This document shows, piece after piece, positions 44,023 to 53,644 of a stretch of DNA of 64,000 nt. The notes below the pieces were generated by a model, which was given only the letters and a program-made list of their open reading frames with translations, did not search any database and was not told the DNA's origin. This DNA comes from Gulosibacter molinativorax. Lineage in GTDB: Bacteria > Actinomycetota > Actinomycetes > Actinomycetales > Microbacteriaceae. Where the stretch lies: positions 3,401,659 to 3,465,658 of the forward strand of contig NZ_CP028426.1 of assembly GCF_003010915.2 (NCBI RefSeq). Direction: 5' to 3'. Each line of letters opens with the position of its first letter. The first letter of the stretch is position 1. A program made the translations under genes and the position numbers.

Positions 44023-45924
44023 TTGATTCGCCAATTTGCCTCAGGTCACTCGGCGCGTTCGTCCAGACCGGACGCGGAGAGGCGGAGGTCGCATCGTGGG
44101 AAGCTTGCGACGTACCTGGTGGTTTTGGTCGCCATGCTGGCTCAAGCGCTTGGAGGGTTCGGCAACTCGTCATCGGAATATACCGCGGACCAAACTCGCG
44201 TCGGAGATTTCGAGTTTGAGTCGTGGACAAGCGACTGGTACGTCGGTTTGGAGCGCACACCAGGCGGAAAAAAGCGTTCTTACGCTGAAGTGACGGAGAC
44301 GCTTGTGCCAGTGTTTCCGTTGACTGACCAGAACCGTGGCATTGTGCGGACCGTGCCGCTCGACACTATCGACGGTCAGCTGGAGGTCACAGACGTCGAC
44401 GTCCGCGATGCCCAAGACAACAAGGTTGAGTTTGAGAGCCATGTATCTAATGGGGAACTGACGGTTGAAATCGGGGGAGAAGAGTTCGTTCACGGCATTC
44501 AGACCTACGTCCTCACATACACCCTGCGTGACGTGATCGATGACCTGGGGAATCCAGAAGTCCAAGAGCTATATGCTGATCTCCTCCCAACGTGGAGGCC
44601 GCAGCGCATTGTGTCCTTTTCGGCTCGGGTCATATTGGACCCGGAACTCGCTGAGTCGCTCGTTGGCGAGGCGTCTTGCTACATTGGCCGGGCCGGCGCG
44701 ACCGATCAGTGCGAGATTCTCGAGGAGGGCCTGAGCTACTACATCGCGCCGAGTCCGATGACCCCGAACGTGACAGTCACTCTGAACTTCGGATTCGAGC
44801 AGGGTACGGTGCCGGAACTTTCGCTTCTCGACCGGATCGGTTGGTTCCCGTTTGTTGTGGCGGTGATTTCGTTCGCGAGTCTGTTTGTTAGCGCCGCGCT
44901 GCTTGTCGTGCAGTTGCGACGATCACGCCACGCGCCGGGCGGGACGATTGTACCGCACTACGAGCCACGTTCGGACGTATCACCGCAAATAGCAGCCCAC
45001 CTCATGCCTGGGCTTTCGCGTCGCGCGTTCTCCTCGAGTGTCCTTTACGGTGCTGTGCACGGTGCCCTCGCCATCGAGGAATCGGCCACAGAGAATGACT
45101 CGCCGCGCGTTTGGGGGATAAGAAAGCGGAGGCAGGAACTGCGCCTGCGGCAGTCATACAGTCGTGCAGATTTGCCACGGATCGAGCAGCGGTTCGTCGA
45201 ATCGGTGCTATTCCCACGTGACGTGATCGTCACAGTCAATGGAAACAAATCAGTCGGCAGCGCGTACCAGCGTTTCGTCGAAGTTGCGCGTGCATCCATG
45301 GTCGAGCAGGGTTTCATCGAGAATTCTGGGGCTGCCGTCGCTGCAAAGCGGCGGACACTGTGGGTAGCGGTTCCGTCTATCCTCCTATCGTTCGCCTCAT
45401 TTATTGTCATGCTGATTGTCAACGGCGGTGCTTTGATCAACCTATTCCTCTTGAACTTCTTACTGTTGGTCATCATGGCTGCGGTTTCGCGGTCCGTTAC
45501 GACTTGGCTGCGTACTCCAACGGGTGCGCTAGCGCGTGATCATTTGTGTGGGCTGCGCGACTACATCAGGCTTGCTGAGGCCGACCGTATCCAGGCATTG
45601 CAATCAGCAGAAACTGCGGCTGCTCACGCGGCAGATGCGCGCGTGATCGATGTCTATGAACGGTTGCTGCCCTATGCGTCCCTGTTCGGGCTCGAACGAA
45701 CCTGGGTGAAAGAACTGCAAGCGAAGTACGAGTCGGTAAGTACGACCCCGGACTGGTTCCACGGATACCATCCTCTGGTGTTTGCATCGGCGGTCACGCA
45801 GCTTGGGCAGCCTCGGAGTACACACTTCACCTCAGGCGATACTGGTGGGGCGAGTTCGAGCGGCTTTGGCGGTGGCGGAATGGCTGGCGGTGGCATCGGT
45901 GGGGGTTCCGTCGGCGGACGCTGA
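44023..45924 (+). CDS. DUF2207 domain membrane protein
   Basis: A 633-residue protein from TTG 44023, with GGGAGGG upstream. After a basic leader there is a signal or anchor helix (LATYLVVLVAMLAQALGG, about 28-45), an extracellular DUF2207 domain (about 60-280), a membrane helix (WFPFVVAVISFASLFVSAAL, about 284-303), a cytosolic domain, two further membrane helices (about 445-490) and a Gly-rich C-terminus (GGGGMAGGGIGGGSVGGR), typical of DUF2207 proteins. The function is not known. The gene sits in a patch of lower GC bounded by short repeats and an IS remnant, suggesting recent arrival. Confidence 0.82.
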   Translation: MIRQFASGHSARSSRPDAERRRSHRGKLATYLVVLVAMLAQALGGFGNSSSEYTADQTRVGDFEFESWTSDWYVGLERTPGGKKRSYAEVTETLVPVFPLTDQNRGIVRTVPLDTIDGQLEVTDVDVRDAQDNKVEFESHVSNGELTVEIGGEEFVHGIQTYVLTYTLRDVIDDLGNPEVQELYADLLPTWRPQRIVSFSARVILDPELAESLVGEASCYIGRAGATDQCEILEEGLSYYIAPSPMTPNVTVTLNFGFEQGTVPELSLLDRIGWFPFVVAVISFASLFVSAALLVVQLRRSRHAPGGTIVPHYEPRSDVSPQIAAHLMPGLSRRAFSSSVLYGAVHGALAIEESATENDSPRVWGIRKRRQELRLRQSYSRADLPRIEQRFVESVLFPRDVIVTVNGNKSVGSAYQRFVEVARASMVEQGFIENSGAAVAAKRRTLWVAVPSILLSFASFIVMLIVNGGALINLFLLNFLLLVIMAAVSRSVTTWLRTPTGALARDHLCGLRDYIRLAEADRIQALQSAETAAAHAADARVIDVYERLLPYASLFGLERTWVKELQAKYESVSTTPDWFHGYHPLVFASAVTQLGQPRSTHFTSGDTGGASSSGFGGGGMAGGGIGGGSVGGR

Positions 45925-45940
45925 AGTTGCGTACTCGGAC

Positions 45941-46306
45941 CGTGTGGAACAGGTGGTCATCGACACACTGGAATCGACTCCGAACGGCGCACACACGACT
46001 ATGTCCGGCATGGCACCACGAGCCTGTTTGCCGCGCTGAACGCCGCCGACGGGACGGTGATCTCCTCAATTCATCGCAAGCATCGCTCGATCGAGTTCAA
46101 GAAGTTCCTCCAGAAGATCGATACGAACGTCCCCGAACACCTCGACGTGCATGTGATCTCTGATAACTACTCCACGCACAAACATCCCTTGGTGAAGGCG
46201 TGGAACGAGAGCCTGAAGCCGTTCATCTGGACCAAGACTGACGAGGATATCCTCAAATCCATCGCCAGATACCTGAAACGAATTAACGGATCGGGACACG
46301 AGTCCC
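45941..46306 (+). pseudogene. IS630-like transposase remnant with internal deletions
   Basis: The plus strand contains RRTHDYVRHGTTSLFAALN, then DGTVISSIHRKHRSIEFKKF, then DVHVISDNYSTHKHPLVKAW joined directly to NESLKPFIWTKTDEDIL. In IS630-family transposases the D-N-Y segment and the N-x-x-P-K-P-F-I-W segment are separated by about 80 residues that include the last catalytic acid, so this copy has an in-frame deletion there. An upstream fragment (VEQVVIDTLESTP) is joined out of register to the R-R-T-H part. No terminal repeats were identified. The gene cannot encode an active transposase. Confidence 0.75.
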
Positions 46307-46329
46307 CGCGGCGGACTAGAGCTCGCGGT

Positions 46330-46848
46330 TTAGGCCGTCCCTGCCTCGCGATGGCGCGCGTACTTCGGGAGCTTGCCGGATACCGCATCCTGGACTAGGT
46401 CGGCGTCGAGGCTCGCCGCGACGAAGTCGGCTAAGCGCTGATCGAGCTCGGTGCGGAAGGACAGCTTCATCGCTGCGCCCAGCTGCTCGCTCAGGAACGG
46501 CGCGGCGTGGCGATAGGTAATCTTCCAGGTCACCTTCGTGCCGCCGTCCACGGCCTTGAAGTGCCAGCCCTCGCCGTAGTCGGCAAGCCACCATGGGCCC
46601 TTCACCATGTGGTTGCTCGATACCTGGCCGGGGAACCACACATCGTATTCGAGAATCAGGCGACGACCATCGTTGACCCGCTCGAATACCTGGACCCCGC
46701 GATCGAGCGCCCGTGCATCCCGAAGCAGCATCCGCTTCTCGACGTGGCTGTCCCACGAGATCCGGTCAGCACCGAGCGTGTGGGCGAGGGCGAACGCCTC
46801 ATCGGGGGTGAGATTGACGATCGCTGAGGCTTCGAGAGATTGCGGCAT
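46330..46848 (-). CDS. SRPBCC-fold protein (DUF2505-like)
   Basis: A 172-residue protein from ATG 46848 with AGGGAG upstream. The pattern EASAIVNLTPDEAFALA ... VTWKITYRHAAPFLSEQLGAA with a long C-terminal helix fits the START/SRPBCC lipid-binding fold, close to the actinobacterial DUF2505 group. It has no catalytic motif, so it probably binds a hydrophobic ligand. It stands alone, divergent from the aldehyde dehydrogenase gene with 159 bp between. Function unknown. Confidence 0.68.
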   Translation of the reverse strand: MPQSLEASAIVNLTPDEAFALAHTLGADRISWDSHVEKRMLLRDARALDRGVQVFERVNDGRRLILEYDVWFPGQVSSNHMVKGPWWLADYGEGWHFKAVDGGTKVTWKITYRHAAPFLSEQLGAAMKLSFRTELDQRLADFVAASLDADLVQDAVSGKLPKYARHREAGTA

Positions 46849-47007
46849 GCTCCCTAGTCTATGAAATTGACCCACAATGCCTTGCCGTTGTCTACGCGCG
46901 CCCCGTAGCTCGCACTGCCTTGTAGCGTCCAGCCGGCGGGCATACGGTGATTTCACCTGGCGCTGCACAGTTTGCGCTGCGCTCAATGAAGAGAAGGGTC
47001 ACCCTCA

Positions 47008-48426
47008 ATGTCGTTCAACTCCGTAGACGAACTCCTTGCCGCGATTTCGGCAACCGAAGGCGGTCGCGACGCGATCGATCCGGCCACCGGCGAGGTATTC
47101 GCCCAGGTTCCGGTCGCCACCGCTGAAGACCTCGAGGATGCGGTCAACCGCGCGGAAGCCGCGCAGGTGTCGTGGGGCAAGCTGTCGCACGCAGAGCGCA
47201 GCGACTACCTGAACAAGGCAGCCGACGCGATCGAGGCGTCCTCGGAGGCACTCGCCGTGCTGCTCTCGCGTGAGCAGGGCAAGCCGCTCAATGGTCCGAA
47301 CGCACGCTTCGAGGTCGAGGCATGCGTCGGTTGGATCCGCGCTAACGCCGCGTTCGAGCTCGAGCCCGAGGTCATCGTCGAAGACGACAAGGTCCGCTCG
47401 GAAATGCACTACGACCCGATCGGCATCGTGGGCGCAATCAGCCCGTGGAACTGGCCGATGATGATCTCGATCTGGCAGTGGGCACCGTCGCTGCGCATGG
47501 GTAACACCGTCGTTGCGAAGCCCGCAAGCTCGACCACCCTCTCGGTGCTCGCTCTCGCCGCCGTCATGAACGAGGCACTGCCCAAGGACGTCCTCATCGT
47601 CGTCCCGGCAAACAGCAAGGTTGGCGCGGCCCTGTCGAGCCACCCGAAGGTCGGCAAGATCATGTTCACCGGTTCGACCGAGGTCGGCAAGATCATTGCG
47701 CGCGACGCGTCCGGTTCGATCGCCCGCCTCACCCTCGAGCTTGGTGGCAACGACGCCGGCATCGTCCTCCCCGGCACCGACGTCAAGGCAATCGCCGAGG
47801 ACCTCTTCTGGGGTGCGTTCATCAACACCGGCCAGACCTGTGCCGCGATGAAGCGACTCTACGTCCACGAGGACGACTACGACGCGGCCGTCGAGGCCAT
47901 CGTCGAGGTCGCGAAGAACGCCCCGATGGGTAACGGTCTCGATGAGCAGAACGTGCTCGGCCCGCTGCAGAACAAGGGCCAGTACGAGGTCGTCTCGAAG
48001 CTCGTGGATGCGGCTCGCGACGGTGGCGCCACCATCGCGCTCGGTGGTAACCCGGACGACAGCCAGCCGGGCTACTTCTACCCGACGACGATCGTCTCGG
48101 ACATCGACAACGACAACCCGCTCGTCGCCGAAGAGCAGTTCGGTCCGGCGCTCCCGATCATCAAGTACTCGGACCTCGACCAGGCCGTCGAGTGGGCGAA
48201 CGGCCTCGACGTCGGCCTCGGCTCTTCGGTGTGGGGTACGGACTCGGCGCAGGCCGTCGAGGTCGCGAAGCGCCTCGAGGCGGGCACGACCTGGATCAAC
48301 GGTCACGGTGGCATTGACCCGCGCATCCCCTTCGGCGGTGCCAAGTCGTCGGGCTACGGTCTCGAGTTCGGTGACGCTGGCCTCAAGGCGGTCGCGCAGC
48401 CGCACGTGATCACGATCAACAAGTAG
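47008..48426 (+). CDS. NAD(P)-dependent aldehyde dehydrogenase
   Basis: A 472-residue aldehyde dehydrogenase. The coenzyme region has SPWNWPMMISIW and FTGSTEVGKII, the general base Glu lies in LELGGNDAGIV (about residue 249) and the nucleophile Cys in NTGQTCAAMKRL (about 283). Length and motifs are complete. The subfamily looks like broad aldehyde or succinate-semialdehyde dehydrogenases, and the substrate is not determined. It is transcribed alone and ends in a strong terminator. The acetate uptake and propionate genes next to it hint at short-chain carbon metabolism. Confidence 0.9.
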   Translation: MSFNSVDELLAAISATEGGRDAIDPATGEVFAQVPVATAEDLEDAVNRAEAAQVSWGKLSHAERSDYLNKAADAIEASSEALAVLLSREQGKPLNGPNARFEVEACVGWIRANAAFELEPEVIVEDDKVRSEMHYDPIGIVGAISPWNWPMMISIWQWAPSLRMGNTVVAKPASSTTLSVLALAAVMNEALPKDVLIVVPANSKVGAALSSHPKVGKIMFTGSTEVGKIIARDASGSIARLTLELGGNDAGIVLPGTDVKAIAEDLFWGAFINTGQTCAAMKRLYVHEDDYDAAVEAIVEVAKNAPMGNGLDEQNVLGPLQNKGQYEVVSKLVDAARDGGATIALGGNPDDSQPGYFYPTTIVSDIDNDNPLVAEEQFGPALPIIKYSDLDQAVEWANGLDVGLGSSVWGTDSAQAVEVAKRLEAGTTWINGHGGIDPRIPFGGAKSSGYGLEFGDAGLKAVAQPHVITINK

Positions 48427-48439
48427 GCTCTGCCGCATA

Positions 48440-48485
48440 GAAATGTGGTGACCATCCCCAGGGATGGTCACCACATTTCTTTTTT
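48440..48485 (+). terminator. Intrinsic terminator after the aldehyde dehydrogenase
   Basis: A stem of about 18 bp (GAAATGTGGTGACCATCC with its complement) with a tight loop and six T. It also lies downstream of the convergent symporter. Confidence 0.95.
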
Positions 48486-48503
48486 CCGGGATGCGTGTTG
48501 CGG

Positions 48504-50120
48504 CTAGTGCTCGACCGCCGCCTCCGCGCCGTGACCGGTCAGAGAGCGGACCTCCATTTCGGCCGCGAGCGCCGCATCCTCAGCACGCTTCGACGTAACG
48601 GTGCCGAGCCATCCGAGGAAGAAGCCGAGCGGAATCGAGATGATGCCGGGGTTCGCGAGCGGGAAGATCGCAAAACTCACGTCCGCGCCGAGCAGCGAGG
48701 TCTCCGTACCGGAGACGACAGGGGAGAAAGCGATGAGTAGGAGGGCGCTCGCGAGCCCGCCGTACATGCTGAGCACCGCACCTCGGGTCGTGAACTTCTT
48801 CCAGTAGAGGGAGTAGATGATCGTGGGTAGGTTCGCCGAGGCCGCCACCGCGAACGCGAGGGCGACGAGGAAGGCGATGTTCTGGCCCTGGACACCGATG
48901 CCGCCGATGATCGCGACGATGCCGAGCACGACGACGGTGATCTTGCCGACTCGCACCTCGGTCTCGGGGGAGGCCTTGCCCTTCTTAATGACGCTGCCGT
49001 AGATGTCGTGGGCAAACGAGGCCGCGGCGGTGAGCGCGAGGCCCGCGACGACCGCGAGGATCGTGGCGAATGCGATTGCCGAGACGATCGCCATCATGAC
49101 TGGTCCGCCCAGCTTCAGTGCGAGCAGAGGCGCGGCCGAGTTGACGCCGCCAGGCGAGTTCAGGATGGTGTCCGGGCCGACGAGCGCGGCGGCGCCGTAG
49201 CCCATGACGAGGGCGAACAGGAAGAAGGCGCCGATCAGCCAGATCGCCCAGACTACCGACTTGCGGGCTTCCTTTGCGGTCGGGACGGTGTAGAAGCGCA
49301 TCAGGACGTGGGGGAGACCCGCGGTACCGAGCACGAGCGCGAGCCCGAGCGAGATGAAGTCGAGCTCCTTGCCGCCGTATTGCAGACCCGGCGCGAGGAT
49401 CTCCGCGCCCTTCTCCGACACATCCACTGCGTGCTCCAGCACGCTGCCGAAGTTGAAGCCGTGCATCGTGAGCACCCAGAGCGTCATGAGCAGGGCGGCG
49501 CCGATGAGCAGCCAGGCCTTGATGATCTGCACCCAGGTGGTACCCTTCATCCCTCCGATCAGGACGTAGACGATCATGAGTACGCCAACGACTGCGACCA
49601 CGAGGCTCTGGCCGACCTTGTCGTCGATCCCGAGCAGGAGCGAGACGAGCCCACCGGCCCCGGCCATCTGTGCGAGCAGGTAGAAGAAGCACACGGCGAG
49701 CGTCGTTGTCGCCGCGGCCATCCGCACCGGGCGCTGCTTGAGGCGGAAGGAGAGTACATCGGCCATCGTGAACTTGCCGGTGTTGCGCATCAGCTCGGCG
49801 ACGAGCAGGAGCGCGACGAGCCAGGCGACGAGGAAGCCGATGGAGTAGAGGAAGCCGTCATAACCGTTGATCGCGATGGCGCCGGTGACGCCCAGGAAGG
49901 ATGCGGCGGAAAGATAGTCGCCCGAGATCGCGAAGCCGTTCTGAGTGCCGGAGAACGAGCGACCGCCCGCGTAATAGTCGGCGGCCGACTGGTTGCGGCG
50001 GCTCACTCGCACGACGATGAACAGGGTGATGGCGACGAACGCGATGAAGATCGAGATGTTCAGCAGGGGATTGTTCTCGATGGTCTCGACGGCTTGCGCG
50101 AGGGCTTGCTGGACGTTCAT
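48504..50120 (-). CDS. actP: Cation/acetate symporter, SSS family
   Basis: A 538-residue sodium:solute symporter with about 13 membrane helices. The family signature FAISGDYLSAASFLGVTGAI follows the first span, and AADYYAGGRSFSG precedes it, as in ActP. The overlap with a DUF485 gene (four bases) is the standard actP arrangement (yjcH-actP). It should import acetate, propionate or pyruvate with Na+ or H+, which fits the propionyl-CoA synthetase gene just upstream on the same strand. Confidence 0.9.
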   Translation of the reverse strand: MNVQQALAQAVETIENNPLLNISIFIAFVAITLFIVVRVSRRNQSAADYYAGGRSFSGTQNGFAISGDYLSAASFLGVTGAIAINGYDGFLYSIGFLVAWLVALLLVAELMRNTGKFTMADVLSFRLKQRPVRMAAATTTLAVCFFYLLAQMAGAGGLVSLLLGIDDKVGQSLVVAVVGVLMIVYVLIGGMKGTTWVQIIKAWLLIGAALLMTLWVLTMHGFNFGSVLEHAVDVSEKGAEILAPGLQYGGKELDFISLGLALVLGTAGLPHVLMRFYTVPTAKEARKSVVWAIWLIGAFFLFALVMGYGAAALVGPDTILNSPGGVNSAAPLLALKLGGPVMMAIVSAIAFATILAVVAGLALTAAASFAHDIYGSVIKKGKASPETEVRVGKITVVVLGIVAIIGGIGVQGQNIAFLVALAFAVAASANLPTIIYSLYWKKFTTRGAVLSMYGGLASALLLIAFSPVVSGTETSLLGADVSFAIFPLANPGIISIPLGFFLGWLGTVTSKRAEDAALAAEMEVRSLTGHGAEAAVEH

Positions 50121-50488
50121 GCGCGCTCCACCACCTCGAGCTGCTCGCCGTTTTCGATGGCCGTGAGCTCCTCACGAAGCTCGGCGGAGTCCGGATCGAG
50201 CTTCGAGTTGGCGAACCGGACGTACCACATCGTGATCGCGAACGTCGTGATGAACTGGCCGAGGCCAAGCAGCAGTCCGAGGTTGATCATCCCGAAGACC
50301 GGAGTGGCCATGAACTCGGGCGCGTAGGCGCCGAGCAAAACGAAGGCGAAGTACCACGCGAGGAAGAACGCCGTCATCGGGAAGACGAACGAGCGCTGCT
50401 TCTTGCGCAGGCGCTGGAACTTGGGGGTTTGTTGGAATTTCTCGTAATCGATCGTGCCGTTCGGTGGCACGTTATTGGCGTCGTGCAT
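50117..50488 (-). CDS. DUF485 membrane protein, symporter partner
   Basis: A 123-residue YjcH/DUF485 protein from ATG 50488 with a perfect AAGGAGG. Two membrane helices (FPMTAFFLAWYFAFVLLGAY at about 37-56 and MINLGLLLGLGQFITTFAIT) flank a short loop, and the motif FQRLRKKQRSFVFP precedes the first. It is always encoded before ActP-type symporters and probably helps their assembly or activity. Its last bases overlap the symporter start. Confidence 0.88.
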   Translation of the reverse strand: MHDANNVPPNGTIDYEKFQQTPKFQRLRKKQRSFVFPMTAFFLAWYFAFVLLGAYAPEFMATPVFGMINLGLLLGLGQFITTFAITMWYVRFANSKLDPDSAELREELTAIENGEQLEVVERA

Positions 50489-50572
50489 GGGGCCTCCTTG
50501 CCGCATGGTGGGACGGGTGATGAAGCTCGCGCGGGTGCGCGGGCAGGAAGTGTGGTGGGGAAGTGTGGTGTG

Positions 50573-52513
50573 TTAGACCGCGATCGGTACCGCGACCGAT
50601 TGCGTGTGCGGAATATCCGGATTCGCGGGCCCGAGGGCGGTGATTTCGTCGAGCGTGGAGCGATCCTCGATGGTCGCGGGAACCTTGTAATCCTCGCCGT
50701 CGAGGATCTGTCGGATGGTCTTGCGCAGGACCTTGCCCGAGCGGGTCTTCGGCAGCCGCGACACGATCGCGACGTCCTTGAACGCGGCAACGGGGCCGAT
50801 GGTGTCGCGCACGTGCGCAATCAGTTCACGCTCGAGGCCCTCGGCGGCGACGTCGAAGCCGTGCTTCAGCGTCACGACGCCGTACGCGCGGTGGCCCTTG
50901 AGGTTGTCGCGCACACCGACGACCGCGGCCTCGGCGACGGCCTCGTGCTGCACGAGCGACTCCTCGATCGACCCGGCGGCGATGCGGTGCCCGGCAACGT
51001 TGATCACGTCATCCGTGCGGCCGGTGACGAACACGTAGCCGTCCTCGTCCACGTATCCCGAGTCACCAGTTGAGTAGTAGCCCGGGAACTCTTCGAGATA
51101 GGAGCTGTGGAAGCGCTCGGGCGCGCCCCACACGGTCTTCAGATATCCAGGCGGGAGCGGGAGCTTGAGCGCGATGTTGCCCTCCGCGCCCGGCTCTGTG
51201 ACTTCTTCGCCACCCGCGTCGAGGATGCGCAGGTCGACCCCGGGGCACGGCAGGGTGCAGGAGCCGGGTTTCGTCGGGAGCAGTTCGGTGCCGCGCTGAT
51301 TCGCGGCGATCGCCCAGCCGGTCTCGGTCTGCCACCAGTGGTCGATCACGGGGCAGTGGAGTCCGTCGTTCGCCCAGTGGTAGGTCTCGGTATCGAGGCG
51401 CTCGCCCGCGAGGAACAGCGCATCCAGGCTGCTGATGTCGCACTGGCCCGCGTACTCGAGCTCCGGATCCTCGCGACGAATCGACCGCAGCGCGGTCGGG
51501 GCGGTGAAGAGCACCTTGACGCCATACTCTTCGACGACGCGGAAGAACGCACCCGCATCCGGAGTACCGACCGGCTTGCCCTCGTAGATCACCGTGGTGG
51601 CACCGGCAAGCAGCGGCGCGTAGACGATGTAACTGTGGCCGACGACCCAGCCCACGTCGGAAGCCGACCAGAACACATCCCCCGGCTCGATGCCATAGAT
51701 CGAGCCCATCGAGCGGGTCAGCGCCACGGCGTGCCCGCCGGTGTCGCGCACGATCCCCTTCGGGTTTCCGGTGGTACCGGAGGTATACAGGATGTAGGCA
51801 GGATGCGTGGCCTCGACCGGGACGGGCGCGACCGGCTCCGCCTTTGCTTCGGCCTCTTTCCAGTCGAGGTATTCGACTTCGCCACCCTGGTAGTCGGCGG
51901 CGGAGCCGGCGATGCGCTCGCGGTCGGCGACGATGACGGTCGTGACGGTGCCGGTGGATGCGTGCAGCGCCCGGTCCACAATCGGCAAGTACTCGACGAC
52001 TCGCTTTGGCTCGAGGCCGCCCGAGGTTGTGACGATCACCTTCGGCGCCGCGTCGTTGATGCGCACGGCGAGCTCGCTCGCGGCGAAGCCGCCAAAGACG
52101 ACCGAGTGCACGGCGCCGATGCGGGCGCAGGCGAGCATCGAGATGATCGCCTCGGGAATCATCGGTAGGTAGATCAGGACGCGATCGCCCTTCTGCACGC
52201 CGGATGCGCGGAGTGCGCCGGCGAATCGGGCGACGTGATCCTGCAGCTCGGCGTAGGTGATGCGCGATTGCGTGCCGGTCATCGCCGAGTCATAGATGAC
52301 GGCGGTGCGGTTGCCGTTGCCCGCGAGCACGTGCCGGTCGACGGCGTTGAAGCACGTGTTGAGCTCGCCGTCGGGAAACCACTCCCACGAGGTCTCGGAG
52401 TGTTGGGCGAGGGCCCGAGTGGGCTTCTTCGTCCAGTCGATGAGCTCGGCTGCCTCGAGCCAGAATTGCTCCCGATTCTCGATGCTGTCGGTCCAAGTGG
52501 CGTGGGTCGTCAT
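50573..52513 (-). CDS. prpE: Propionyl-CoA synthetase (AMP-forming acyl-CoA ligase)
   Basis: A 646-residue adenylate-forming enzyme. It has the P-loop ILYTSGTTGNPKGIV at about residues 244-258, WWQTETGWAI, the hinge and YSTGDSGYVDEDGY region, and the C-terminal catalytic lysine in LPKTRSGKVLRKTI. Length and sequence fit the acetyl/propionyl-CoA synthetase group; the neighbouring prpDBC operon favours propionate as substrate. It is divergent from the LuxR-type regulator and lies upstream of the DUF485-actP unit on the same strand with an 84-bp gap, so uptake and activation may be coexpressed. Confidence 0.85.
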   Translation of the reverse strand: MTTHATWTDSIENREQFWLEAAELIDWTKKPTRALAQHSETSWEWFPDGELNTCFNAVDRHVLAGNGNRTAVIYDSAMTGTQSRITYAELQDHVARFAGALRASGVQKGDRVLIYLPMIPEAIISMLACARIGAVHSVVFGGFAASELAVRINDAAPKVIVTTSGGLEPKRVVEYLPIVDRALHASTGTVTTVIVADRERIAGSAADYQGGEVEYLDWKEAEAKAEPVAPVPVEATHPAYILYTSGTTGNPKGIVRDTGGHAVALTRSMGSIYGIEPGDVFWSASDVGWVVGHSYIVYAPLLAGATTVIYEGKPVGTPDAGAFFRVVEEYGVKVLFTAPTALRSIRREDPELEYAGQCDISSLDALFLAGERLDTETYHWANDGLHCPVIDHWWQTETGWAIAANQRGTELLPTKPGSCTLPCPGVDLRILDAGGEEVTEPGAEGNIALKLPLPPGYLKTVWGAPERFHSSYLEEFPGYYSTGDSGYVDEDGYVFVTGRTDDVINVAGHRIAAGSIEESLVQHEAVAEAAVVGVRDNLKGHRAYGVVTLKHGFDVAAEGLERELIAHVRDTIGPVAAFKDVAIVSRLPKTRSGKVLRKTIRQILDGEDYKVPATIEDRSTLDEITALGPANPDIPHTQSVAVPIAV

Positions 52514-52646
52514 GCGTTGCCTCCCTGAAGATCTCGCGTCAGTGCGAGATATTTACAAGACCTCGGCACTCCGCTGTGCCAGGTGTTATCGTTCACGCTA
52601 CGAACCCCCTCAATGCCGAGGTACCCCCGAAAGTTGGTATCGCACC

Positions 52647-53522
52647 TTGCACCGCCGCACACCGCGATCTGAATACGAACTCCTCGAAACCGCTATTTCC
52701 GAGCTCAACGACGCTGGCTCGTTTCCGCTCGTGTTTGGCGGTCTGACCAGCGAAAATAGTGTCCGCGTGTCGTCGCTTCGGGGGAACCGAACCGGCTCGC
52801 TCGCCGGCCTCCACGTCGTGCAGCGTCGAGGCCTCGGTGGCCAGGCGTTGAGCTTTCTGCAACCCAGGCTCACGACCGACTACCGCACCGCACGGCACAT
52901 CACTCACGACTACGACCGCGAGGTGCTTTCCGAGGGAGTGACCGCACTGCTCGCGGTGCCGGTTGTCGTTGAAGGCAATGTGCGCGGCGTGTTGTACGGC
53001 GCCGAGCGTGAGGGCATGAGCGTCGCGAACCGGTCGGTCGAGCGCGTGGTGCAGGCCGCATCCCGACTCCAGCAGCAGCTGCGCGATCGCGACCAAGCCG
53101 AGCGCGAGCGGCTGCGAATCGAGCTTCGATCACTACCCACCGCGAGGGCGTCGGCACCGACCGTCGCGGATCTCTCTGGCGAAAAGCTCGAGGAGCTGCG
53201 CGCGAGCTACGCCGAACTGCGTTCCATCACCGCCTCGCTGAGCGACCCGGCACTGATCGAGCGGATGCGCCACGTCGAGTCTCGACTCGCCGCGTTGTCG
53301 ATGCCAACCGCGGCACAGGAAGCCGATGTGCAGCTTTCGCCACGCGAGGTGGATGTGCTCGGTTACGTCGCCATCGGGCTCAACAACGGCGAAATCGCGG
53401 CGGAACTCGCGCTCGCCGAGTCGACGGTGAAGAGCTACCTGGCGACGGTGATGCGCAAGCTCGGCCAACGCACTCGCCTCGGCGCGGCCACCGAAGCGCG
53501 GAGGCTTGGACTCATCCCGTAA
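52647..53522 (+). CDS. LuxR-type regulator with GAF-like sensor domain
   Basis: About 291 residues from TTG 52647; the start is uncertain, as no good ribosome site is visible and the frame is open upstream over the prpE start. A GAF-like sensor spans about 10-150 (LAGLHVVQRRGLGGQAL ... GVTALLAVPVVVEGNVRGVLYGAE), then a coiled-coil helix (about 145-215) and a C-terminal LuxR helix-turn-helix (LSPREVDVLGYVAIGLNNGEIAAELALAES, at about 233-262). Such regulators often control CoA-ligase genes divergent from them, so prpE is the likely target. Confidence 0.82.
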   Translation: MHRRTPRSEYELLETAISELNDAGSFPLVFGGLTSENSVRVSSLRGNRTGSLAGLHVVQRRGLGGQALSFLQPRLTTDYRTARHITHDYDREVLSEGVTALLAVPVVVEGNVRGVLYGAEREGMSVANRSVERVVQAASRLQQQLRDRDQAERERLRIELRSLPTARASAPTVADLSGEKLEELRASYAELRSITASLSDPALIERMRHVESRLAALSMPTAAQEADVQLSPREVDVLGYVAIGLNNGEIAAELALAESTVKSYLATVMRKLGQRTRLGAATEARRLGLIP

Positions 53523-53582
53523 ACGCTGAGTGTATGCGCTAAAGCGTATTTTCATGGTTGCTCTCGCTAAAAAAGCGGCTAA

Positions 53583-53592
53583 TGTATGCATA
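53583..53592. promoter_or_regulatory. Candidate GntR operator, TGTATGCATA
   Basis: TGTATGCATA, a near-perfect palindrome, lies 53 bp upstream of the GntR start, and a related half-site TGTATGC occurs at 53531. FadR-type GntR proteins bind short palindromes of this sort, so autoregulation and control of prpDBC are plausible. Confidence 0.35.
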
Positions 53593-53644
53593 AGTGAATG
53601 TGGTGCCACAAGCACGTGGTACCCGGCGAAGCAACGGAGGGCTC

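Noticed and set aside
49008..50327. A 439-codon plus-strand open frame
   Set aside because: It is antisense to the acetate symporter; its charged repetitive composition is typical of a shadow frame.
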